From Chrysogorgia sp. JL179-B06 (taxonomy: Eukaryota; Cnidaria; Anthozoa; Scleralcyonacea; Chrysogorgiidae): a stretch of 64,000 nucleotides of DNA. Below, one piece after another: positions 53,251-64,000 of the stretch. A model generated the notes under the pieces. That model was given only the letters and a program-made list of their open reading frames with translations, ran no database searches and had not been told where the DNA came from. Position numbers and translations under genes: made by a program. How positions within the stretch are numbered: the first letter of the stretch is position 1; every line of letters begins with the position of its first letter. The DNA lies in assembly GCA_035772405.1 (NCBI GenBank), contig JAYKKM010000218.1, forward strand, positions 310,001 through 374,000. The letters are read 5' to 3'.

Positions 53251-56085
53251 TCACAGAACGATTATTTTGGCCAACAGTGGCACAAGAGTTTGAACAATAG
53301 CTGCTTCAACCACATTGTCATCAAGTTCATGAAGAGGTGCAAGTCTACCATATTATCAGGGGCCAATTGAAAAGAGACAATGTTCTCTTCAGCAGATTCA
53401 ACATCTTCATCAGGGAGATTACAATCTGCACCAGTCTGATCATTTTTGCCTGAACCTCACCCATGGAAACAACTCCAGCGTTGTTGGTAGAAGGAATGAT
53501 CTCCGTGTTTCCTTCCTCATCTTCGATGTGCAGTACCTTTGCCGGGAGTGACACACCTAGATTTAAACACTTCTTCCAGCATTCCTGAAGATACTAAATG
53601 ATAATGATGAAGTGAATGAAGATGATGAAGTGAATGAAGATGATGAAGTGAATGACTTTCAGGATGGAAATGAGGGCACTGTTCACCATCATGAAACTCA
53701 ATGTCTCCATTCTCCAGCTCAATCCACCATGCTCCTTTACTAATTAAAAGATAATCACTTACTTTTTCAAGGTGTGCTTGCCAAGATCTGTGATGTTTTT
53801 GTATTATTTTAAGTGGGATTATTGTATTTCCATAGGGTGATAGAGATGATGCAAGCTTTGAAACAGTTGCTTGTTGTTTAGAAACACAAGTGCTTTGCAA
53901 AGCATCCATCTGTTTCTCAGCTTGCAACCTAATAAAAACATTACCAATAATGTGACTGGGATGATGTGGATTTGGTAATGTTTGTAATGGTGTTAAAGAC
54001 TTCAACATTGCATGACTTGCCACAAATTAAACGATGCTGCATGGCGGCATGGGATGTTATGTCATGGAAGTAGTTGCCATAGAGCTTGCGTGTTGTCATT
54101 TCCTTTAGCTCAAAGCCAAATACTTCCCTGCATAAGATCCCATGATACCATGTCAAGTTATGAAGTCGAAGGACTGACTTGGGTGTTCGGTCTGAGTCAG
54201 AACTGTAGGCGATCTTCTGAATTTCCACCAATGATTTCATGAGTTGCTGTACATCTTTTGATAAAATCTGGGTGGCATGTTTGGCAAGGGTTATTGAGAT
54301 ACACCGGCAATCAAATGTCCGCTTTGTTTCTTTGCACCCAACAGACAATTTGATCAATTCTTGCAGTGTTGGCTTCTTTTTTACGCAAGTGAGCAGGGAG
54401 TTCTGTGATGACATTTTCAATGTGTTTTCCAACATCATGTAGAGGTTCAAAAGGGAGCATCTCATAATTTTCACAGTTAATGGATGACAATGTATTAGTT
54501 GGCTTTGTGTAAAGTAAGGCAGGTACCCTTTGAACTCCATGCATCTCCTCTGCTAAAAGCTTCTCAAGTTCCTTCTTTATCTTGCCCTTGTATATACCTC
54601 TATTTTTGAGTTCCCGAATTAACTCCTCCTTCAAACGCTGGAGTGGCTTGTAATCTTTCAGCAGAGAATCTTTCCTTCCAAGGGCCCTTCTAATATCAGC
54701 TTTTGTCGATCTGACAGAGACATGTAGGGACCGTGACGAGCTGGACTATCGCCATGAAAGAAGCGCATCACATCAGTGATATCATTTCCTGAAGTTATTT
54801 GAAGTTTAACTTCCATATCTTCTAGGCATTCCAATCTTGTATCAACATAGGTTAGTTGCTCAACATCAGAGCTTCCTGATCTAGCAACTATGTAGAAATC
54901 TGGTTTTTCTATCATTGTTTGTATATCAACAGTGGTGTTGGTCAGCTGGTAATACTCATCAGTTGTGTAATAGATGGCAGGGTCATATAAAGATGAAACC
55001 ATGAAGACCAGATGACCATGGTTGGCAACTGTGGACAAATCATGCCACACTTTGATGTGTCTTGTTGTCTCTAATTTCTGAAGATGGGCTCTCTTCTCAT
55101 CCACACTTTCTTTTTCTTTTACTCATTAAGGCTTTCTAATCTTTCATTGATCTTTTCAACTGCCATGTCTCTGTAAACTTCATCTGATGTATGACGAATG
55201 TATTTTTCTTGTGTTCGTAACATTCTTTCTGTCATTTCAATTAGAGGTTGTTTCTGCCCATCCAACATAAAATTCGCTCTTAATTATTTCTCCAGAATTG
55301 TTTAATACCAACTTTTCATACTAAATTAATATTTAAACAAAGGACTCGTAATTGAATTGCAATTAAAAACTTTGTTTATATTATTAAATCTGACAATAAT
55401 TCCAACATTTGCACCAGACTAAATTAACCATGTACTTGGCATAAGACTTAATTGCATGTAGCTGTAAATACAATTTTATATACAGTACATGCATATATAC
55501 TTTATTTAAGCTGTACAAATTTAAATATTTTAACAAGATAATTAACAGAGCACAAGGGAAGACCAGGGTAAAACGCTAACCTTGGCATCCTCTCACTAAT
55601 GATTATTACCCAATTTGATTACTGTACCTTTCGAGGTGCAATCAGCTGTCCAACCGAGTATTCTCCTGACAAAACCTTCTTTTTCAGCTCTTCCTTTATA
55701 ATCTCATTGGTTGGTGGAGTTGCCACAGTTATCTCTCCTCCAGCACCTTTCAGTTTTTTTCCTTCTGACTCTGGTATTGGTTGCAGTATTCAACCTTTTG
55801 AATCTGTTGATATCAACGCCAACAGATTTCATCCATTCTTGAACAATCTGTCCACCATTCTTTGCAACTTCATCACTTTTGTTTTGGACATTGTACCACC
55901 ATCAGGATAACTGGCAACTTCTGCTTTCATAGCCTCTTTGTCCCATGTCATGTTGGTCAAATCTCCCACAGGATTTCTTTTTTTTGGCCAGCTGTGATGA
56001 TCCTGTTTTGAGAACTTTTTTATTTTCAAAAGTCATGGAAGTCTTGAACGTCGGGCAGCCTCCAGGGATTGACGATTACCATAAC
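53251..56085 (-). pseudogene. Unknown gene M, two exons, decayed
   Basis: I do not recognise the family by name. Exon a (about 56085-55628) encodes NRQSLEAARRSRLP, RNPVGDLTNMTWDKEAMKA, NGGQIVQEWMKSVGVDINR and SGEYSVGQLIAPRK, then a GT donor at 55627. Exon b (about 55277-53251) encodes KQPLIEMTERMLRTQEKY, a middle domain (HLVFMVSSLYDPAIYYT), a SAP-like helix pair (LKNRGIYKGKIKKELEKLL), GVQRVPALLYTKPTNT, MLPFEPLHDVGKHIENV and SILRLHNLTWYHGIL-type segments, ending VPLLAKIIVL. At least five frameshifts are present. It lies head to head with gene P, which suggests they belong together. I believe similar ORFs are multicopy in cnidarian genomes, unverified. Confidence 0.65.
53606..53655 (-). repeat. 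18-bp coding minisatellite in gene M
   Basis: Three near-identical copies of GATGAAGTGAATGAAGAT, translated on the minus strand as SLHHLH repeats. Confidence 0.9.
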
Positions 56086-56277
56086 ACCTAGGATTTATAA
56101 TTATAAATAATTACATTAACTCAGTAAAGAGTTAATTTTATTAATATTTAGCTGATGCACTCCAATTGTTATATATACTTCAAGCCTCTAGGTTGCTGTG
56201 ATAGCAATATATGCCAACCCTTAGCCTCTTAGGTAGCTAAAATATATGACATTTCAAGTGAAGACTACTAAGTTGCA

Positions 56278-56350
56278 GTGGCGGCATGAGGGGAGGGGCA
56301 AGGGGGCATTACAATTGGGGCCCCCCAATTTTTTCTGCCCCCCCCCAAGT
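56278..56350. mobile_element. hAT-like terminal fragment in the M-P intergenic region
   Basis: CAGTGGCGGCATGAGGGGAG followed by GC-rich sequence with a C9 run resembles an hAT terminus with its subterminal region. The matching other end was not found; another C12 run is at 56562-56573. Weak. Confidence 0.35.
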
Positions 56351-56588
56351 TTTAGAGGTATTTATTTCGGAACATAAATACAGTACATCATAATTGCGTA
56401 TTTGTGCTTCTGAAAGGGCACAAGGGTAACTCAGTACCAATAATTAATCTACTTTAAGATAAAGAAGTGAATTGTTGGAAAGCCCTTAGGATATCTCATT
56501 TTTTAATTCGCAGAAAACGTCAATTACAGCTTTATGACACTGTTGCGTGATTAAGGTTTTGCCCCCCCCCCCCAAAGTTAGTTCAAAA

Positions 56589-59075
56589 ATGAAGCTGCAC
56601 AAGAGTATCGTGATTGCTCAAGCCAAACTTGCTGGCATGACGTCTGTTGACTCTGATGATAGCAGTTCTTCAAACACCAGTTGCGATGGGGAATATGGGG
56701 AATCATGTGTCTGGGAAAGTGATGATGATAGCGAAGAAAATCTTGATTCTGAATGAAGAAAATCTGCATTTCTTGCAGTGAAACATGATGAAACCACCAG
56801 AGCAGATACCGAAGTGGTTACTGAGTCAGAAAGTGACAACCCAGAAGACTGGGTTGAACTAAAGGGATCAACAATTGAATCAACGAAGATGCAGAACAAA
56901 ATCCGAAAACAGGTTGCTATTTTGAAAAAATTCAAAAAGCGACTTATTGCTAAAGAAGTTGTTCGTCGCTCCTTACTCAAGAGAAAAGTTCCAAAGCGTG
57001 TATCTAGGACGGTACTAAAATACCCTAATATTTTAAAGATATTGAGAATTTTGCCCGCGACAATCGGATTGGAGCGGATTCATGGGGAAGGACAGGAATT
57101 TTAACGTTCAGTGGAAATGTGAAACGTGGACCAAAGCTGACCTATAAACGTATCAAAGAACATCTTGATGAGAAATATGGAGTCCGTTTTGGATATGGTA
57201 CCATTGTACAACTGTGTTGCGTGAAGAATAAAAGGAAACTTTCTGCAAAACGCTATTTTGGTGCTGCCAAGATTGTGTCGAAGCATGCTAGAAAAGGGTT
57301 TACAGTAAACCTCAATGTTGATGCTCACTGGAGCTGTGCGTTTTACAAGGGCCTGAATTTTCTAGAACTGAAGGATGGCAGAGATAAGACTGTTCTGAAT
57401 AGAGATGACGCAGCTGGATTTAGGTTGGATTCTACATTTACACATAAGCAACACAAGGTGCTTGCTGAAGCTGGAAATCCATAGCTGACAACTCAGACTG
57501 ATTTCTTGAACAAATATACTGCAACTCTGCAAACAACATCTTACATGTTTTTTGGAGACAGAAACTACACCAGAAACCTGCATAGGTGCAGTGAAAGCAC
57601 ACAAAGTACACCACAACATGCTAGTGATCTAGATATGTTAAACAACTTTGATGAAGCTAAGTCTACACTCAATGGAGAAATTGATTGTATAAGGGTAGAC
57701 GGAGCTATCGATGAGGGTCCGTCACATTACGAAATGCAATTTATGTGGACTGAAAGACATAAACTATGATAAAGCTTGCACAATAGTCACAACAAGATTC
57801 GCAGGTGGTAGCTACCTCGACAAAGTTGAATTACAAAACGGGTGTCTTGCCTTAGGACATTCAAATGTTTTTATTCCGTCAACCATCTATGATTCCAATT
57901 TTGTCAATGGAGAACTGGATAAAGAAAAGCTAACCCAGAACTTTAAGCTGTAATTACTGTGTATATAAGTACTGTTAATGGTGCCCCCATGGTGGCAAAC
58001 CTATTCATTTGACAAGAGGAAGTACTGATGAACTTTGCACCAAGCGACAAGAGAGGCGAGATCGATTAATAATCTTCTTGAGGGGAAGTAAGAAAAAGAA
58101 GAAATAATTGAAGGTGGCATACCCTGAAGAATATGCCTATTTTTCTAAAGTTTGGTGTGTTCGAAAAGACCACATGGTTGAGAATTTGCCAGAAAATTAC
58201 GTTCTAATGCTTTTACCATGCTACAAAGAAAATTGTGTCCATCCACTCTGTTCTAAAGGTCGTCCTGAAAAAGAGCTAACATGGTTTAAAGATGGCCCTC
58301 CTTTATCATTTATTCCTCTGTCAATTCCTGATCCCAAACGACCTTTCTCAGCTCACTGTGAGAAGTGCAAGGGGAATTGCAGTATGAGTGGATAAAAAAG
58401 AATGGTAAAGGTTGTTCTGTCGAGCCTCCATCTAAAGTACTTAAAAAGTTTGTGAAAGCTCATGAAACATTTTCTGAAAATGATGTGAAGTTTCTTGCTA
58501 AAGAATGTATGCTGAGTGAATCCGATGTCCAGATGTGGCTACAGAATGCAAACAATGGGAAAAAGAAAAAGAAGGTAATTGTTAGTTTTAATAAATATAG
58601 ACAGTTTAATGATTTATGTTTGGAGTTGCTTAGTTAGGCAACAGTATACAATTCTCTTTGACATGTCACTTAATGCAATATTATTCAATCATTTTCCCAT
58701 CATGCAATACTATTAAAGCATATAGTTTTTATAATTTGCTGTCATCTGCTTCTGTAACAGGAAACCAGAATAAGGATAAAGATGAAGATGATGTTTATTG
58801 TACAAATATGCAACCTTCGGGTAACAGGTTAGTAAAAACCTGTTTATATTAATTATGGTCATTGAAGATTGAAAAATGTTTTAGGTGTAGCACGCACGCT
58901 GTTTTGACATTTGTTATTCTTTTGTTTTCCATCTGATTATTTTTGTCTTTTTGTGTACATAGGTTTATGATCCAATGCGAAACCTGTGAAACTTAGTACC
59001 ATGGAAGTTGTGTATGGATACAAGAAGACGAAGCGGATATGATTGATGAATATCATTGTTATTTATGCATCTGAA
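56589..59075 (+). pseudogene. Unknown gene P: transposase-like core and C-terminal PHD finger, decayed
   Basis: Family not named. Order: start MKLHKSIVIAQAKLAGM; acidic Ser/Asp stretch with an in-frame TGA at 56754; basic helical region; after a frameshift near 57035, NFARDNRIGADSWGRTGIL; KEHLDEKYGVRFGYGTIVQ; core motifs NVDAHWSCAFYKGLN, LNRDDAAGFRLD, RVDGAIDEGPSHYEMQF and ELQNGCLALGHSNVFIPST; HPLCSKG and CEKCKGNC; a homeodomain-like LSESDVQMWLQN. Two introns (donor 58575, acceptor before 58761; donor 58828, acceptor before 58963) join a PHD finger: VYCTNM, MIQCETCET, YHGSCVW, DEYHCYLC. One expected Trp is TAG and one Cys is Asn. The conserved Asp, Glu and His positions would suit a DDE-type nuclease, but this is inference. 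Confidence 0.65.
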
Positions 59076-59970
59076 TGTTTGTTTTATTAAAGTTGATCAT
59101 AAATGCTTAAATAAAAGTTCATATTTTTAAATACTCTTTTGCATTTTACATAATATTCTTTTGGCCATTTATATATTAAGCTAATTTAATTTGTAATAAA
59201 GCCCCAGCAGGGATGGCCGATGACATGTGCATTAAGTTGAACAATTCTGAAGAAAGACAGCTATATTTACGATTTATGCTATTTATCCTGGTGATTAAAG
59301 GAGAAATACCAGAGGTTCAAGTTAGGATGTTGAAGAACAACCTTAGAACTTGCTGCCTGTATGGAAAGATAATTGCAGGAGAGTGATTTTCATACCCGGC
59401 AGAGCACGTTTTTAATGCGCTATTTTCGGCGATGAATTTTGCTTGTAACTGACTGCGTGACTTGCTGTTACAAAAAGTACACACACCAAAATAATCTTAA
59501 AATCCATACAAAGAACATTAACTTCAAAAACAATCACATTTTAGCAAAATTAATTTATAATAATTTTTTCTTATTTTCTTTGATTTAACACCGAAGGGGA
59601 CCAGACCTCTGAAACGGCATTTCCCGCATTCTGACAACGATTTTCAGGAAAATTTAATAGTTCAAATTCATGTTTTTTAACGAAAAATTTGCCCAAATCG
59701 GTCATGCGCTCTTAAATTATAAAATAACAAAAAAACTGAGATTTGAAGGAAAATAATCAGAAAATAATCACGATTTAAAAACGACAACTGTGTCTGACCA
59801 CTCACCACCACGTAATTATCCTTTAATATTACGCGTAAAAAGTTACACTATAAGCAACATTAAGTATATATCGTGTTGTGCAACGCATGAAATTTAAAAT
59901 ATATTTAATATTATATATACAGAAATGAATTTAGGTAAGTGATATATTTACATTACAATCTATATAAGTT
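59076..59970. other. Stretch without recognised gene
   Basis: A 58-codon ORF (59214-59387, MADDMCIKLNNSEERQ) is unrecognised. The stretch GGGGACCAGACCTCTGAAAC at 59597 resembles the subterminal CGTTTCAGAGGTCTGG form seen near hAT ends, so this is probably the 3' flank of hAT-3. Confidence 0.4.
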
Positions 59971-62152
59971 CTATTTTCTTGATAGTCTCGAAAACCGCGT
60001 CGGATTTAATGATTTGAATCGGCTGATGACGTTTTCTTTAAAATCTTGTTTTTCCACGAGCCATCTCAACAGTTTGTGCTCGACTTGTAAGAAAACAAGA
60101 TTTTCTTTTCTTTCTTGCAACATACTCGATCGTGCAGGGGACACCACTCGCTTCATTCTGCTGAAAACCCTTTCACAATGCACGCTTGTCAGCGGAGTTG
60201 CAACTGCAAGTTCTAACAGTGTCATTGCTTGTGGCAGTGCATCTTCAAGTTAAGCTTTTTTTATGACCATGAGTAGATCTTGTAGGCTTGCCTTCCCCTC
60301 ATTGATGTTATCTACGTCAATGTCGTCTTCCATTTCAAACTCGTCGTGGTCTTCAATTGTCTCCTCCTGCCGTTCTCTGAGACGTCTGCGTTTGGCTTTC
60401 TTTCTTGTCACAACTAAATCACGCTCGTGTATGATGGACTTGAGGAGAAGTTCTATTTCTGTGCTGTTGTATAGGACATTTAGGTTGTTCTCAAGAGCGA
60501 CAGAATCTGGCACTACAAACTGGTACAGCTGGTAAAGTTCTTGGATCAACAACCTATCGTTCCCAGATGACGAAGTTTTCCTTTCGTTTAACTTTCTTGG
60601 GTTAACAAGGTCTACCCACTTGAACTTGTCCAGGTTTTCAAATCGCCAAGCTATCTGATCTGCAAACTCGATTTTGACTCTGCCAACAGTAAGCAACATG
60701 GCAGCTTTCCAGCGCTCGTGCGTTGATTGTGCGCCAGTCGTTGTGTGCCCCATGCCCCTCCAACCTCTCGTTTCACGAATCTGTGGCAGCTCTGGGTCCA
60801 CCGTTAATGTATCATCCCAAATCTTATCGAGATTAACATTAGCCAGTACTCACTGAAAGTCTTCAATCCTGGACTTCAGTTGGATAGGATCAAGTGTTGG
60901 TTTCTGCATAGCTACCATTACTGGCGTACAAAAATCAAACAACTTTCGGCAGAATTTCAAAAGAAAGACAAACTCGACATGCTGCATCTGCATTCCTAAG
61001 CCTCTGGCAGTAGCTTTGGTTGTAGATTTTTCATTTGCATCATTCATTATTTCAAAGAATTGCGCTCCAATTTCTTCGTAACAGGAATCGATGACTCCAA
61101 CCGATGCATCGCGAGATAGCCAACGTGTATCTCCAGGTCTGGGCACTGACTGCCCCAAGTTGTGCGTGCGTTTGGGGCTGTTTCGAAAAAAACTGACAAT
61201 TTTATCTACAATGTCAAAAAACCGAACCACCTCTTGGATTTTATTGGCTGAGTGAGCAGCGCAAAGAGACATTCTATGAGCAACGCAATGATTATAAAAT
61301 GCAAATGAAATTTCTCTCATCTTCTTTTGAACTCCATTTAGTTGACCACTCATTGCTGGTGCGCCATCGTACGATTGCTCTATAAGTTTCTGTCCATTAT
61401 TTTCTGGAGTAATACCATAATCCTTCCGCGTCTTTAGTAATATTTCTGTTAAGCCAGACGCCGATTGGTCATTTGAGGAGTTCACCAAACCTAGTAAATG
61501 CTCTTCAACTTCGCCATTATTAATTAATCTCACAGAAACAGAAGATTGCTCGACGTTGCTAAAGTCACTGGTATCGTCCATCATGACAGCAATAAACAAG
61601 GATTTTTGCACGCGCTGCTTTATTTCTTTTTTGACTTCCTCAAATACGCATTTTATGAAATCATTTTGTGGGTCATGCGATGTATAGGTGACACGGTCTT
61701 GGTCAAGGAAAGATCTCAGTTTGTGACTGTAATTACCAAGAAGATCAATTAGTTCTAAGAAATTACCTCGGTTTGACGACGCCTCTGATTCGTCGTGACC
61801 ACGAAATGCTAGTCCTTGGGCCGACAGGAATATTATAACATCAATATGATGATGAAATAACTTGGAAAATCGCGTTGCGTTGTGATATTTCTCTACGATG
61901 TGCTTCATCAAGGGCGCACACAATGTCAGCGTTCCCAAGCAGCTTATATGCAGTGTGATGGTTGATGTGCTTTTTCGAAGTTTGGTGACTATTTGCCAAA
62001 TTGTAAAGATTTGATCCGGAAGATGTATAGCCAGATTCTTGTGCGAAAGAAACTTTTTTCATCTTAATGAAGAAACAAGAAAAGTTCACGTTATATTTTT
62101 TAAAGTGCCAAAATAATTGCGCACCGGCATTTCCGAATTCCGGTAACATCAT
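59971..62152 (-). pseudogene. hAT-3 transposase (ZMYM1/DUF4371-like), nearly intact
   Basis: The frame 61938-59971 is open except for an in-frame TGA at 60850 and TAA at 60250. An upstream frameshift near 61870 links it to 62152-61841 (SHQTSKKHINHHTAYKLLG, DEAHRREISQRNA). Motifs: GLAFRGHDES, AVMMDDTSDFSNVEQSS (catalytic Asp region), SYDGAPAMSGQLNGVQ, HCVAHRMSLC, GDTRWLSRDA, and the C-terminal dimerisation domain ATPLTSVHCERVFSRMKRV. Basic RKKAKRRRLRERQ near 60385 may be nuclear targeting. Terminal repeats were not found. This is the best preserved transposase in the window. Confidence 0.85.
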
Positions 62153-63496
62153 AACAACATGTATAAATGATTTTTTTAAAACCTGCTATTGTCTAAACTT
62201 TATTTCTAAACTTACCTTTGACAAATCACCCACAACTAAACATGGCCAACAATAGTAAGTGTTACGCTGTTCATCTCTGCAAATCCACTTGTAATTATCA
62301 TATACCGATTCTTAAGTTCTGTTCTTTAGCCGAACTGTTGGACAAGGTCTCCCATCTTGTTTAAAACGTAATCTATGCTCATGAGAAAGTTTTCCATGAC
62401 TTGATAACATAAAATATTTTCAAAACATCCCAGCGATGCCCCACGCTTGCCTCACCTTCACAATCCATGTGCCACTGCCAACATGGACCTGTTGTCAGTT
62501 GTATAATAATTAAGAGGAGATTTTTTGCAACATCGCGTAATTTTCGTTGATAGCGCTCAAAACTTGGTAACCAGGCAATTTCGAGGATAATATTAATTTT
62601 TTAAAAAACGGTATCAGCAGCGGTAAAAAGCGGTAAAATCCTGAACAGATTAAAAAGTGTTATTTACTTTGAGACTACAACATTTGTGTTTTGAAAGGTG
62701 AGTAAAGAGGAGTTATACCTGTTTTATGAAACTAATTCGTAATCCTGGGGATTATAATAGCCGGCCCAGCTTGCAAAGGGCCGGCACGCAGTTAAAACAT
62801 CCATTTAGTAAACGCGTGAATGTTTGTTGACAAAGCGACCTGACTTAGATATAGCCACTGACACTGAACACAACATGCGTATATATATATATATATACAT
62901 ATATACGTTTGATAAATGTCATAATATAAATAAAAACGTAATAAGGTTTGTTGTTTATCTTGCGGAGACACCCGAGCTCCGGTACTGTTGAATGGCGCGA
63001 AAAAGCAAGTTGTAGTTTTGAACAAGGAATGATGATAGTTCAGTGGTTTAAAAACGTCGCTTTAAACAAGAAAATTCTAGAGATACAGAAGGAAAGAAAC
63101 TAGCTAACTTGTCCACGATTTAATAGTCTGAATATAAGATAAAATTTACAATGAAGAAATCCCTTATTTTTCTTTATCGCATGTATATTCAAGCTGACAA
63201 CGTATAACCACAGTGAAACGGCAAAAAAACGAAAATATAATTTACCTCCGAGGACAAAGTAAGTGGCTGTTTACTCATTTCTGCCAGGGCTTCACATAGA
63301 TAAAAAAGTATTTCCCTATTTAATTCGTGCTTGTTGAATTATTATGAACTTGTTTAAATAAACAATTACAAGGGCCAAAGCGTAAATAAAATGTTTTGAT
63401 AAGATTTATTATTACTTGTTCATGTATTTTCCGTGTTATACCACCTTTAAAATGACCAGTTTCGTATTTTCATATACTTGTGTTCACTCGTAGCGA
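62153..63496. other. Stretch without recognised gene
   Basis: AT-rich, with a TA microsatellite at 62879-62905. Short ORFs show no motif. Confidence 0.5.
62879..62905. repeat. TA microsatellite
   Basis: TA run with a single CA interruption. Confidence 0.9.
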
Positions 63497-63499
63497 CAG

Positions 63500-63829
63500 A
63501 GTTATAAATCATTATACGGACCAAACAAGCCTTCGCCCAAAAAGATCCAGCCCATGAAACTTTTTTTGAAAGGAAACGGGGAATTTGATTCAATGGCAAA
63601 AGTTCTTGGTGTAGCAGTTTTGACTGCAGAAGTACATACCATTGACGGATACTGTTCTGGAGCCCCACTGTCTTTTGCAAAATTGTCTGATAAAATGAAG
63701 CTTTCACCTGCTGATGTAGAAGAAGTGTCGATAGAATCAAGAGACATGGCACATCCCTACGAAATATACACGACAAAATTGAAAACCTTTTCACTTACAA
63801 CCAGATCAGACTTGTTTTCGCTGCAATGA
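63500..63829 (+). CDS. Unrecognised ORF near right edge
   Basis: Open from a TAG near 63494; first Met at 63554 gives 91 residues (MKLFLKGNGEFDSMAKVLG, then LSFAKLSDKMKLSPADVEEV). The frame before the Met reads SLYGPNKPSPKKIQP, which looks coding, so the true start may be upstream or in another exon. Composition is ordinary soluble protein. I recognise no domain. It could be a small gene, an exon, or chance. Confidence 0.3.
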   Translation, partial: SYKSLYGPNKPSPKKIQPMKLFLKGNGEFDSMAKVLGVAVLTAEVHTIDGYCSGAPLSFAKLSDKMKLSPADVEEVSIESRDMAHPYEIYTTKLKTFSLTTRSDLFSLQ

Positions 63830-64000
63830 TACGAGGATAATTTTTTTAAGTACATACACAGACAAAGTTTGTGAATAGAAGGAAAAAATCCTCAGAACGA
63901 TGTCGACGTCGTTGCTTCAACGTTAATATTAAGAAATATAACGGGATATGGATAATTGACAGCTACAGTAAGTCCGTTTTTTGTAAAAGTACTACAGCAC

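Noticed and set aside
56754..60852. TGA read as an amino acid (in-frame TGA in gene P and in hAT-3)
   Set aside because: TAA and TAG also interrupt the same frames, and frameshifts are common, so decay explains the stops without recoding.

Overview
The window is AT-rich eukaryotic DNA made almost entirely of nested, mostly dead mobile elements. No host housekeeping gene is recognisable. Introns with GT/AG borders, non-LTR retrotransposons with apurinic-type endonucleases, a Ty3/gypsy (Mag-like) element, three hAT transposons and a tRNA-derived SINE point to a metazoan. The style of the L2/CR1-like reverse transcriptases and two multicopy-looking unknown protein families suggest a cnidarian (coral or anemone type). 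That last step is recollection of family style, not a search result.

Region 1 (1-36509, minus strand). A non-LTR retrotransposon, here called A (2A-like motif, PHD finger, endonuclease, RT), was interrupted between its endonuclease and RT by a second non-LTR element, B (canonical 2A motif, endonuclease, RT). A roughly 5.8 kb internal block of this composite was then repeated head to tail: three units at 18742-36120, with the unique 5' end of A at 36476 and its unique 3' end near 17682. A second copy of the array (1-13396) is essentially identical to 18404-31799 at a constant offset of 18403 bp, so tandem triplication sits inside a larger direct duplication. All A copies share the same internal stop and frameshift, so the amplification was DNA-level and not retrotransposition. 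The copies differ mainly by 1-2 base indels.

Region 2 (13397-17681) separates the two arrays and holds a tRNA-derived SINE, an hAT-like terminal fragment and no supported gene.

Region 3 (36510-48702) is one hAT transposon (hAT-1, minus strand) split by two insertions with intact target duplications. One is a 3.6 kb ZMYM1-like hAT (hAT-2, TSD CCTGTATT). The other is a TIR element carrying a RecQ-like helicase fragment (TSD CTGATTATC). The helicase element was itself hit by a Mag-like LTR retrotransposon (TSD GTTGT), whose RT is interrupted by the 3' end of another non-LTR element containing tandem repeats and a 50-bp-arm hairpin. This is a datable stack of four to five levels.

Region 4 (48703-53250) holds relics: an L2-like RT fragment, a gypsy LTR plus gag on the minus strand, a short RT fragment, paired repeat blocks and a foldback element.

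Region 5 (53251-59075) contains two divergently arranged, intron-containing, decayed genes of families I cannot name (M on minus, P on plus). P has conserved Asp/His-rich core motifs and a spliced C-terminal PHD finger. The pair is the best candidate here for an undescribed two-gene mobile system.

Region 6 (59076-64000) has a relatively well preserved hAT transposase (hAT-3, minus) and an unrecognised plus-strand ORF near the right edge.
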